Below are positions 9,891 to 17,911 of a DNA stretch of 51,810 nt, piece after piece (within the stretch, counting starts at the first letter, position 1; the number at the start of each line of letters is the position of its first letter). The stretch comes from Chlorobiaceae bacterium (lineage in GTDB: Bacteria > Bacteroidota > Chlorobiia > Chlorobiales > Chlorobiaceae). The stretch spans positions 1-51,810 of the forward strand of contig JABDHK010000043.1 of NCBI GenBank assembly GCA_012972835.1. Direction: 5' to 3'. The position numbers were made by a program, and so were the translations under genes. The notes beneath the pieces were generated by a model that made no database searches, was not told the origin of the DNA, and saw only the letters and a list, made by a program, of their open reading frames with translations.

Positions 9891-10016
9891 TGTTATGTTG
9901 ATATTGTTGCAAAATATTCTGGAACTGCCTCCATCATAATGATGAAATTATTTTAAATCAAGGAAAATATTATGCCGCGCTGCTTCCAATAAAAAGTGGT
10001 TGCCTTCAATCGACAA

Positions 10017-11828
10017 TCAATCCTGTGAAAGAATTACGGCACTATAGGGGCCAAAATCGATTTTCCCACTGCATGGCATTCCATCATAAGAGCTGTCGCT
10101 GACCTCCGTGTCGTAGCTATTCCAGTTCTGAAAATCTGAGCTGTATCCATTCCAGTCACTGTTGAAACGTACTCTCCATCTCCCACTTTGAGGAAAACCA
10201 ATGGTATAGCCGGTGTACCCAATATTTGCAAAGTTAAGGATAACGACCACATCATCCCCGTTTCCTCCCTGATCCCAGCGATGAAAGGCGATGACTTTCC
10301 ACTGGTTGTTTATATGGTAGACATTGACATGCTGACCATGGAGTCCACGGGTGGTATTAAACCAGTTCCGGCGTAGATGAATAAGGTCGCGATAGAGCTG
10401 GAGTATGCCGGAGTAGGTTGTCGCTTTGGACCAGTCAAGCTCCTGCGGATTAGTCTGGAAATACCCGGACTCCAGAAACTCCTGTCCCATAAAAATCATG
10501 GGGATTCCGGGGGAGGTAAACAACAGTGCTGCTCCAAGGGTTGAGCGTTTTTTGGCATAATAATTTCCGGCGTTACCTGGTGAAATCATCTCCGGAAGCC
10601 GTGACTCTCCATTGGCATCAGCATCGTGAGACTCGGTGTAGATGACACGCTCAAAGGCATTGTTGTTATAACGTTGAGTGATTAGATCACGAATTGCATA
10701 CATATCACGACTGTTGTCATCAGAAACTATAAGGGTATTGCGGAGAGTCCACAGGTATCCGGCATCCCATTGGGCATCAAATCCGGCACCACCAGAACCA
10801 ACCTCTTTGGTAATCCATTCGTTATCCTTAAGGTCTTCGGCGATCGAAATCTTCCAGGGCTGGCGTTGTTTGATCTGTGAATTGATACTCTGCATCAAAC
10901 TCCAGCCATCAGGAATATCGTGATCAGGATCGTTATTCTGGTCGTTGATGTTTCGAATTGAGCCGACGGAATCCCAGCGAAGTCCATCAACAAAGCGTTC
11001 TTCGAGCCAGCGAAGTGCATTATCGCAGAGATATTGCCGGACTTCACTGCGACCATAATCAAGGCGTGTCTCGCCCCATGCGGTTGTGCTTCGCCCGTCA
11101 TTGTAAAAGTAAATCCCTCCTTTTTCGTTTTCAGACCATCCATCAAACTGCCACATGTCATCGCATGGAAATCCAAGATGATTATACACGACATCCAGAA
11201 TGACTGCAATACCCCGTTTATGGGCCTCATTGACAAAGTTACGAAAGCCGTCAGGCCCACCATATTCATCTTCAATTGCAAAAATGTATGCAGGATTGTA
11301 GCCCCATGAAACATCACCATCAAATTCTGATATGGCCATAACCTCTACAGCATTGATACCAAGATCAAGCAGATAGTCGAGCTTGCCTATTGCCGCGGTA
11401 AAGGAGCCCTGCTTGCGAAGACTTGCTGGGTCAAAAATAAAACTTCCAATATGCATCTCATAGATAACAAGGTCGTTCCAGGAGGGTGCTGCGTAACCAG
11501 GAGTTGCATAGGGCTCATCAGAAGAGGCAATGAGGCTGTTCAGTGTGCCGCTTTTTTGAGTCATAGAGTGAGCATAGGGATCGTTTCGCCACACCAGTGG
11601 TTGATTTTGATATGCAATGGCGTACTTATACTGCTGGCCAACGCTTGCGCCCAGAACATCGACAGACCAATAGCCATTGTTTTCAGAACAAAGCGGGTCA
11701 GAAGTTGTTGACCAGTCGTTGAAATCTCCTGCCACATAAACCTGAGATGCAAAGGGTGCCCAAACACGAAAAGTCGTGCCGCCCTGGTTAAGAGAAGCGC
11801 CCATTAAAGATTGTTGAGACGTTGACAT
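10017..11828 (-). CDS. GH13 alpha-amylase/branching-enzyme-like glycosidase with CBM48
   Basis: A 603-residue cytoplasmic protein (no signal peptide). The N-terminal CBM48/isoamylase-N domain (about 15-100; FRVWAPFASQVYVAGDFNDW) precedes a GH13 catalytic barrel. The conserved regions are DVVYNH (I), LRWDS with nucleophile D286 (II), IAEDL with acid/base E331 (III) and ESHDAD with D402 (IV). A C-terminal all-beta domain ends the protein. Action on alpha-1,4/1,6-glucans such as glycogen is expected; domain order suits a branching or debranching-like amylase, and I cannot decide which. It is a single gene with its own upstream gap. Confidence 0.88.
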   Translation of the reverse strand: MSTSQQSLMGASLNQGGTTFRVWAPFASQVYVAGDFNDWSTTSDPLCSENNGYWSVDVLGASVGQQYKYAIAYQNQPLVWRNDPYAHSMTQKSGTLNSLIASSDEPYATPGYAAPSWNDLVIYEMHIGSFIFDPASLRKQGSFTAAIGKLDYLLDLGINAVEVMAISEFDGDVSWGYNPAYIFAIEDEYGGPDGFRNFVNEAHKRGIAVILDVVYNHLGFPCDDMWQFDGWSENEKGGIYFYNDGRSTTAWGETRLDYGRSEVRQYLCDNALRWLEERFVDGLRWDSVGSIRNINDQNNDPDHDIPDGWSLMQSINSQIKQRQPWKISIAEDLKDNEWITKEVGSGGAGFDAQWDAGYLWTLRNTLIVSDDNSRDMYAIRDLITQRYNNNAFERVIYTESHDADANGESRLPEMISPGNAGNYYAKKRSTLGAALLFTSPGIPMIFMGQEFLESGYFQTNPQELDWSKATTYSGILQLYRDLIHLRRNWFNTTRGLHGQHVNVYHINNQWKVIAFHRWDQGGNGDDVVVILNFANIGYTGYTIGFPQSGRWRVRFNSDWNGYSSDFQNWNSYDTEVSDSSYDGMPCSGKIDFGPYSAVILSQD

Positions 11829-12212
11829 ATATTTTTAACCAAAATGTTGTAGTTCCGTTACCACTGCCAAAACCAAAGAGCACCTCTCAAAAATTATTCT
11901 TCAATTCGATTAAACATTGTTCCCAGGGCTTCCGGCCATGCGCTACAGAAAGTTTGCAGCCGCAAAGTTTCCGTTGTAGTTAATGACCACAAATAAAGAA
12001 GCTGACGTCATTGTCGTGCATACTTGCAAAGAGTGTGTTCTGCCAGTCGGGATGAGCATTGGTATAGCCACTGAACATGGTATCCTGATGCTTCTCCGCG
12101 ATGAGTGGCTGTTCGGTTTTGAGGATAATGAGACTGGAAACCCGGAACGCCGTAACCATTGTTGAACACAGGTCAGGAAGCCAAAACACGGGAAGCGCGT
12201 TATGGCTGTATA
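11829..12212. other. Gene-poor gap holding a decayed phosphoesterase fragment
   Basis: These 384 bases carry no intact gene. The centre (11980-12189, minus) holds the metallophosphoesterase-like remnant listed separately. The rest shows no recognisable coding or structured element apart from the promoter expected for the amylase-like gene near 11830-11900. Confidence 0.5.
11980..12189 (-). pseudogene. Fragment of a calcineurin-like metallophosphoesterase
   Basis: A 69-codon ORF whose second half runs TEQPLIAEKHQDTMF, then ASMHDNDVSFFICGH, ending at a stop directly after GH. This resembles the internal portion of secreted metallophosphoesterases, where a K-P-x-x-x-E-x-H-x-D segment is followed by about 20 residues and then F-I-A-S-L...F-x-x-G-H-D-H. 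The N-terminal metal-binding part and everything after the GH motif are missing. The assignment rests on recalled family pattern only. Confidence 0.35.
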
Positions 12213-12866
12213 TTAACTTTTTGCTTTTGAGGCTTGCGCCTGTGCTGTCATGTGTTCTGCAATCAACTCAGCCTGAAAGCGGCTTAACGTATCCGGATCG
12301 GTAAAAATTGTCTGCGTATTATTCTGTGCTTTATAACCTGGGCCTCCAGGTTTTCCAGTGACGACAAAACTGCCTTCACCCGAAGTTGACCAGTTCGTTG
12401 AACCTTCACCACCAACCCTTCCGTCAGCTACAAAACCCTTCGTGTGACTGATCTGGTGGGTTGCAGACTCGCCAATAACAAAATGTGTGTTGAATGCTGT
12501 CGCATCATGAGCAATATCACTGTCAAGCAGTTTTTTTTCATGAATGCCTCCTGCCTGACTCTTGTCGAGGGTAATGAGCATTACAATCTGGGGATCTTTT
12601 GCTATTGCCATCAAAATGTCATTAAGCTCATCATCATCAAAACCAAACATGTTGAGATAGAGGGAGACACTGACTCTGGAAAGAACATGTTTGAGAATGT
12701 CGTGAACATCGTCACGACCAACGTAAAAGAGGTGAAAGTCCTTGCTTGCTGTTGTAGAGTATGCTTTTTCCTGTGTGTATTGCTGGAGGTCAAGCAAATC
12801 AAAGGTCTGCAGACTTTGTGATTTGTCGTTAATGACGTTGCTGGAACTGAGTTGTGTGGTAGCCAT
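12213..12866 (-). CDS. Phospholipase D-like protein with a single HKD motif
   Basis: With the ATG ending at 12866 the product is 217 residues and begins MATTQLSSS. It has one complete PLD motif: H141-x-K143, D148, then G155-S-x-N158. One HKD motif per chain implies a dimer, as in Nuc-type endonucleases and small PLD proteins. The open frame extends 51 codons upstream, but that part is AT-rich, overlaps the presumed promoter and gives an unconvincing hydrophobic leader, so I prefer the internal ATG. The substrate could be phospholipid or nucleic acid. It lies 160 bases downstream of cqsA on the same strand and may be co-transcribed. Confidence 0.75.
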   Translation of the reverse strand: MATTQLSSSNVINDKSQSLQTFDLLDLQQYTQEKAYSTTASKDFHLFYVGRDDVHDILKHVLSRVSVSLYLNMFGFDDDELNDILMAIAKDPQIVMLITLDKSQAGGIHEKKLLDSDIAHDATAFNTHFVIGESATHQISHTKGFVADGRVGGEGSTNWSTSGEGSFVVTGKPGGPGYKAQNNTQTIFTDPDTLSRFQAELIAEHMTAQAQASKAKS

Positions 12867-13026
12867 AGGTGGTTTCCATTTTTTTTCGCAGAGGATACGA
12901 TACAACAAAACGGGAAAATTGGTACAACTATTACCAATTAAGTACAATGTATGGAAATATGTAATTTTAACAAAAAAAAACAGAATCAGCGCAGAAAAAA
13001 AGTTGGCAGCTACGTGCAAGCAGTAC

Positions 13027-14259
13027 TTAACCAGCTTTATTCCGCTTGGTCGATTTCCAGTTCCACATACCTACTTCATCCCTTATCGTCTCGCAAACAT
13101 CAAGAACATATTGCAATTCGAATTTTTTCAGCCCACTATGTACGGAAAAGCGCATGAGGGAGCGAGTTTTTGGTGTTGCAGGGGACATAAACACCGAACC
13201 GAAAACGCCCCTTTCCTCCAAGGCATCCCGAAGAAGTTCTGTATCCGATTCTAATCCGCCCTCGATGGCAACAACCTGCGACTGACTTGAAATGTTATAA
13301 CCGATTTTCCGTAAACCTTCACGAAAAAATTCAGAATTTTCACGTAGACTTTCTCTCCGATAATCATCATTTTTAATAACCTCAAGCGTAGCTCTCAGTC
13401 CTGCAATTTCATGGGAAAGAAGTGCTGAACTGAAAATAGCCGGATAGGCCATATAAGGGTAATATTTCGCAAAGTGCCTGGAGCAAATAATAATGCCTGC
13501 GCGACCGGCAAAGGCTTTGGCAAGGCTTGCGGTAATAAAATGAACCTTGTGACTCAACCCAAGCGATGCTACCAGACCAGCACCATGAGGACCGTGTGTG
13601 CCTAAAGAGTGCGATTCATCAACGACAGATATACAATTATGCCTGTTGGCAATGTCAATAATATCAAGGAGAGGAGCTATATCTCCATTGGTGCTGTAGA
13701 GCGAATCGAGAAGGATAATACCCTGACCATGTTCATTGATCAAGCGTTCGAGATGCGCAGAATCATTATGTCGGAAGGCGTAGGGAGTAGCTCCCGATAT
13801 TTTTACCCCCTCCCATAAAGACATATGCGTAAAAAAATCTATATAGACCGCCGTACTCTGATCGGCAATGACCTGCATAAGGCCAACATTGGCCGCCCAG
13901 CCCGACTGACATAAAATCGAACTTTCAAAACCCGTAAACTCAGCCATTGCCTGCTCAAAAAAATATTTATCACTGCCTTCATGTAAAAAGACAGCAGACA
14001 TAACAGGCTCATTGCCTTCTTTTTGAAGAACTTCAAGCTGTGCGCGCCGGATTAGTGGATGACTCGATATATTAAGGTAGTCATTACTCTGGAGCATTAT
14101 TGAGCCAGCTGCCGGAGTTTTGCTCCCAATAACAAGGGGTTTTCCATTTTTACGAGGCCTGAATAGTTCCTGGTCACAAGCCTGCAGTTTTTTTTCAAGA
14201 AACTCTGGAAAAAAGATATTCTTTTTTTTATTACCCCCACTCAGGTAATTATACGCCAT
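13027..14259 (-). CDS. cqsA: CqsA/LqsA-type alpha-hydroxyketone autoinducer synthase
   Basis: A 410-residue fold type I PLP enzyme of the alpha-oxoamine synthase group. Compared with recalled Vibrio CqsA, it keeps long stretches that separate CqsA from Bio[46 protein letters not shown] and [16 protein letters not shown]214 and H217 bind PLP; K248 forms the Schiff base. CqsA condenses S-adenosylmethionine and an acyl-CoA to an amino-ketone that becomes the CAI-1 signal. It is divergent from the CqsS-type kinase across a 326-base gap, as expected for a synthase/receptor pair. Poly-lysine codons near the N-terminus (KKKN) look like a non-conserved extension. BioF function is possible but no other biotin gene is near. 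Confidence 0.87.
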   Translation of the reverse strand: MAYNYLSGGNKKKNIFFPEFLEKKLQACDQELFRPRKNGKPLVIGSKTPAAGSIMLQSNDYLNISSHPLIRRAQLEVLQKEGNEPVMSAVFLHEGSDKYFFEQAMAEFTGFESSILCQSGWAANVGLMQVIADQSTAVYIDFFTHMSLWEGVKISGATPYAFRHNDSAHLERLINEHGQGIILLDSLYSTNGDIAPLLDIIDIANRHNCISVVDESHSLGTHGPHGAGLVASLGLSHKVHFITASLAKAFAGRAGIIICSRHFAKYYPYMAYPAIFSSALLSHEIAGLRATLEVIKNDDYRRESLRENSEFFREGLRKIGYNISSQSQVVAIEGGLESDTELLRDALEERGVFGSVFMSPATPKTRSLMRFSVHSGLKKFELQYVLDVCETIRDEVGMWNWKSTKRNKAG

Positions 14260-14585
14260 TTTATTTTTTTTTAAAGGCTTACTGCTTCCTTTTTTTAAAT
14301 TAAGTCATTTTTTTCTTTTATCATGCAATTATGGAAAGTATTCACGGCCGCAGAACATCTGGGAATTAACTCTTAGAGATTTAATAAACTACAGTAAGGT
14401 ATGAACCAAGGATATCGGCCTATATTTAATATATAAATGCAATTCACCACAACAAGTCCACTAAGATTATATATTTTAGTATATTAAATACTATTCCCTG
14501 TTTTTATACCCTATTTGCTCGGGACGATGATATATGAACCATAGATTAGTGATAGTTTTTGCTCCTGATTTAACGCAGCAATCAA
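14260..14585. promoter_or_regulatory. Divergent cqsA/cqsS intergenic region
   Basis: A 326-base AT-rich gap that must hold both divergent promoters. It contains a small palindrome TAGTAT-attaa-ATACTA at 14477-14493 and several A/T tracts. No clear -35/-10 pair could be assigned with confidence. No ORF is evident, and no small RNA is recognised. Confidence 0.5.
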
Positions 14586-14930
14586 TTGGACAAAAATATT
14601 GTTCCCATTAGGTTAAAAGACGCAGCAAAGATGCTTTTGGTAAAGCTTATGCGTCAATTCAATCAAAAAGTCTTAGCTATCGTTGAACAAGCCGAACCCA
14701 ATCTTGGGGTTATTGGATTATTCGCGACCATAGGATATCCTATTTTTTATATCCTATGGAAAAATATTTTACCACAGCATTACGAGAATCTTCAATTTCG
14801 TCTTATTGAGGCAGTTATAAGCCTTCCATGGGTCTTTTACCCCTCCCTTTCTAAAAAATTAAAAGCTCTCTTTCCAATTTACTTCGTTTTTTCAGTACCA
14901 TTACTGTTGCCATTTTTTTCTATTTTATGA
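14586..14930 (+). CDS. cqsS: CqsS-like kinase, N-terminal membrane part (frame 1)
   Basis: This frame encodes the first half of the CqsS sensor membrane domain. AEPNLGVIGLFATIGYP followed by ILPQHYENLQFR corresponds to the start of recalled Vibrio CqsS (AEPNL..., QPYENLPLR). Three hydrophobic segments cover about residues 38-58, 68-85 and 92-112. The frame ends at TGA 14928-14930, straight after a T7 tract at 14913-14919. The continuation of the same CqsS domain (NEWSIAWVMSSM, like NNWSNVWVMSFM) is in the -1 frame. The start is uncertain: TTG at 14586, ATG at 14631 or ATG at 14649; the last gives a length closest to known CqsS. Confidence 0.75.
   Translation: MDKNIVPIRLKDAAKMLLVKLMRQFNQKVLAIVEQAEPNLGVIGLFATIGYPIFYILWKNILPQHYENLQFRLIEAVISLPWVFYPSLSKKLKALFPIYFVFSVPLLLPFFSIL
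14913..14919 (+). other. T7 tract at the cqsS frame change
   Basis: The zero frame reads CCA-TTT-TTT-TCT-ATT-TTA-TGA. Slipping back one base within the T run joins it to the frame that continues as TTC-TAT-TTT-ATG-ATG-CTG and the rest of CqsS. The tract could be a programmed -1 ribosomal or transcriptional slippage site, a phase-variable mononucleotide tract, an inactivating one-base loss, or a sequencing error. Sequence alone cannot decide. Confidence 0.7.
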
Positions 14931-17182
14931 TGCTGAAAAACGAATGGTCAATAGCATGGGTCATGTCATCAATGGGGGGATTGTTAATGCTGATCCTTCT
15001 GATTTACGACTGGGTGCTGGTTTGTCTGATAACAACTCTTGGTTTTACAATGGCTTATGCCGCAGTACTCTTTCTTGACGGGCATGTTTCGTATACACAT
15101 TTTCAACCAGAATATATCCCAACCTATCTCTTTGCTCTTATAGGAGGCATTATTGTCAGCCACAGACAGCAAAATGCGCACAAGTCAAAGGTCACTCTTA
15201 TGAAAAGCCTGAGTGGCAGTATAGCCCATGAAATGAGAAACCCACTCAATTCAATTACAAGTGCCATCGCATCGTTACATGCCCGGCTCCCCAAAAAACC
15301 AGACAGCAGCAACATTGCACAACGCTACGATATCAGCCATTCCAGCCTGATCAGCATTCATAATGTCATCGAAGAGAGCTCAAACACCCTTAACCGAGCC
15401 AATAAAATTATTGATTCAATCCTGACAAGCATGCAGGGGGGCGAAGTAACTACCAAAGGATTTATCTGTATTGAAGCTGTCGATGCAATCAAGGCTGCAG
15501 TCAACAGTTTTCCCTACTCTGATACAGATGAAAAATCTTTTATCCATGTTAATACCTTTCAGGACTTTGATTTTCTGGGAGATCGCGACCTGTTTGCTTA
15601 TGTGCTTTTTAATCTTTTGAAAAACTCCCTTTACTACAAGAATAAACGTGGCTTCCGCATAGACATAACCGCTGATTCAACTCCATCAGCGAACAATATC
15701 CGGATCAGGGATACTGGTCCAGGTATACCAAAAAACAAAAGGGAGCTGATATTTGACAATTTCTACACATTAAACAAAACAGGCGGAAATGGTCTTGGTT
15801 TATCATTCTGCAGAAGAGTTGTCGAATCATTCGGGGGAAAAATTGTCTGTAACTCGAAGGAAGACGAATGGACTGAGTTTATTATCACTCTTCCAAAGTA
15901 TGACTCAAAAATAATCCAGGATATAAAAAATAAAATCCTCAAAGGTAAACGAATCCTTATCACCGATGACCATATCGGCAACCGGCTGATTCTTGCAAAA
16001 TATTTATTGGAAAATAACTGCGAGTATGATATGGCAGAAAACGGCAAACAGGCTGTTGCTTTGCTGTCAAAAAAGCGCTATGATCTTATTTTTATGGATT
16101 TTGAGATGCCCTTACTGAACGGTGATAATGTTGTGAAGTTTATCCGTTCAGCACAGAATATCGATCCCTCCCTGGCCTTGCATTATCTCCAAACACCAAT
16201 TATCGGTATCACGGCACTGCCTAAAGCTGAGGCAACGGCAAGAGGTCAAAAATGCGGTATGAATGAGGTATTTGCAAAGCCAATCAAAAGAGCAGATATC
16301 AACGAGATCATTGAGAAATACTTTTTTTCGGAATTATCCTTCATAAAAAATGACCAACTGGAGATTATCGATGGCAAACACATTCTTCTTGTCGACGACA
16401 ACGAAACAAGCAGAAAATTCATGAGCATGGTGCTACAGCATTACGGATGCACTATTTCACAAGCCACAAATGGCCGAGAAGCTCTTGATGCTCTTGAACA
16501 TGAGGATTACGATCTTGTGTTGATGGATGTTGAGATGCCTGTTATGGGAGGCATCGAGGCAACAAAAGCCATTAGAAGTGGCGAATATTTCACCCGATTC
16601 AGCTCATTCAACAACATCCCTATCATCGGCCTGACTGGAAATACCGATGAAAAAAGTGTGCATAACGTAAAGGCCGCGGGCATGAACTTCCATCTCGGCA
16701 AACCTGTTTTCAAGGATGAACTTATATCAGCCATTGCTGTTATACTGAAAAACAATACTTACCGGAACGATATCATGAACAGTCAACATTCATCGCAACC
16801 AGAAGAGCTCGACGCAAAGTTATGGGAGACTATTGAACATGAAAATATTTTAGACATCTCAACAATCAACAGCCTTAAAGATATCGGCGGTGAAGAGTTG
16901 ATTACAAGTCTTTTTGAAACATTCATCGAAGAGTCCAACAAACTGATCTGTGAACTTGATGATGCTGCGGAAAAAAAGGATATGAAAAAGTTCGATACAA
17001 TCATGCACACAATCAAAGGCTCATCAGGAAGTATTGGTGCCAATAAATTATATGTACTTTCAAGATACATCAACGAGTTTTCGCATCAAGGGAAATGGCC
17101 TGACAATGACTCATGGCTTCAGATCATGAAAACCGTTTATGCCGAAACTGTAAAGGAGCTGAACCACTTGCATCTGCATTGA
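14927..17182 (+). CDS. cqsS: CqsS-like hybrid kinase: membrane part, HK, two receivers, HPt
   Basis: In this 751-residue frame three more membrane helices (about 8-80) complete the six-helix CqsS sensor. Then come the DHp helix with H101 (IAHEMRNPL), the ATPase domain (N-box NLLKNS, DTGPGIP, GGNGLGLSF), receiver 1 (phospho-acceptor D391), receiver 2 (D534) and a C-terminal HPt domain with H694 (MHTIKGSSGS). Vibrio CqsS has one receiver and passes phosphate to a separate HPt protein, LuxU; here the HPt is fused. The frame could be translated alone from ATG 14927 or 14930 but would lack half of the ligand-binding membrane domain, so a product fused with the upstream frame is more likely. The following amidotransferase gene overlaps by one base. 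Confidence 0.87.
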   Translation: MMLKNEWSIAWVMSSMGGLLMLILLIYDWVLVCLITTLGFTMAYAAVLFLDGHVSYTHFQPEYIPTYLFALIGGIIVSHRQQNAHKSKVTLMKSLSGSIAHEMRNPLNSITSAIASLHARLPKKPDSSNIAQRYDISHSSLISIHNVIEESSNTLNRANKIIDSILTSMQGGEVTTKGFICIEAVDAIKAAVNSFPYSDTDEKSFIHVNTFQDFDFLGDRDLFAYVLFNLLKNSLYYKNKRGFRIDITADSTPSANNIRIRDTGPGIPKNKRELIFDNFYTLNKTGGNGLGLSFCRRVVESFGGKIVCNSKEDEWTEFIITLPKYDSKIIQDIKNKILKGKRILITDDHIGNRLILAKYLLENNCEYDMAENGKQAVALLSKKRYDLIFMDFEMPLLNGDNVVKFIRSAQNIDPSLALHYLQTPIIGITALPKAEATARGQKCGMNEVFAKPIKRADINEIIEKYFFSELSFIKNDQLEIIDGKHILLVDDNETSRKFMSMVLQHYGCTISQATNGREALDALEHEDYDLVLMDVEMPVMGGIEATKAIRSGEYFTRFSSFNNIPIIGLTGNTDEKSVHNVKAAGMNFHLGKPVFKDELISAIAVILKNNTYRNDIMNSQHSSQPEELDAKLWETIEHENILDISTINSLKDIGGEELITSLFETFIEESNKLICELDDAAEKKDMKKFDTIMHTIKGSSGSIGANKLYVLSRYINEFSHQGKWPDNDSWLQIMKTVYAETVKELNHLHLH

Positions 17183-17895
17183 TGAAAAAAATACTTATCG
17201 TTAAAAACATTACCCACGAAGGAGCAGGACTTCTTGAAAGCGCGCTTGTTCAACACGGTATTGCATTTCATTGTGAGGATCTTTCAAGGGGAGGGAGATT
17301 TCCAGATCCCCGCCACTACAGTGCTCTCGTTGTGCTGGGGGGACCTCAAAGCGCCAATGATGCAATGCCTGTAATGCAGACGCAACTCCGGCAGATTGAA
17401 AACGCATTACACGAACAAATACCTTACCTTGGTATCTGCCTCGGTATGCAGACGCTTGTAAAGGCGGGCGGAGGAGATGTGGTGAAGTGCAGGGTAAAGG
17501 AGATCGGATTTCTTGACCCTGAAGGTGAGGTATACAGGATAGAACTGACGCAATCAGGTAAAGATGACCCGCTTTTTGCTGGCCTTCCAGATAACTTTCC
17601 CGTCTTTCAGCTTCACGGGGAGAGCGTTGAACTGGCAGCCACAGGAATGGCTCTGCTTGCTACAGGCAAAGGGTGCACAAATCAAGCCGTAAGAGTTGGG
17701 AAAAATGCATACGGACTGCAATGCCATTTTGAAATGACCGATACCATGTTTTCCGATTGGCTCAATATCGACAGCGACCTGAAACGTATGGATCACATAT
17801 CACTCATGGAGCAGTTTGAAACTCTCCGGAAAGAGTATACCGAGACCGGCCTGAGAGTTATGAACAACTTTCTCACTCTCGCCGGCCTTGTCTGA
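17182..17895 (+). CDS. Class I glutamine amidotransferase coupled to cqsS
   Basis: A 237-residue class I glutamine amidotransferase resembling the stand-alone GMP-synthase-like (YP_) group. The nucleophile is C86 in LGICLGMQ and the triad partners are H182 and E184 in QCHFEM. Such proteins release ammonia from glutamine or have become gamma-glutamyl hydrolases; the acceptor is unknown. The start is the ATG sharing an A with the cqsS stop (TGATG), so it is translationally coupled to the quorum-sensing receptor. A link to alpha-hydroxyketone or amino-ketone chemistry is therefore worth considering. It is convergent with rnr, with only 16 bases between stops. Confidence 0.88.
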   Translation: MKKILIVKNITHEGAGLLESALVQHGIAFHCEDLSRGGRFPDPRHYSALVVLGGPQSANDAMPVMQTQLRQIENALHEQIPYLGICLGMQTLVKAGGGDVVKCRVKEIGFLDPEGEVYRIELTQSGKDDPLFAGLPDNFPVFQLHGESVELAATGMALLATGKGCTNQAVRVGKNAYGLQCHFEMTDTMFSDWLNIDSDLKRMDHISLMEQFETLRKEYTETGLRVMNNFLTLAGLV

Positions 17896-17911
17896 ACAAC
17901 TGTAAGTTTTT

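Noticed and set aside
12867-13019. 51-codon N-terminal extension of the PLD-like protein
   Set aside because: AT-rich, lacks conservation cues, overlaps the likely promoter; the internal ATG at 12866 has a better context.
13027-14259. 8-amino-7-oxononanoate synthase (BioF) for the oxoamine synthase gene
   Set aside because: The [11 protein letters not shown] and LQSNDYL segments and the divergent CqsS-like kinase fit CqsA; no biotin gene is nearby.
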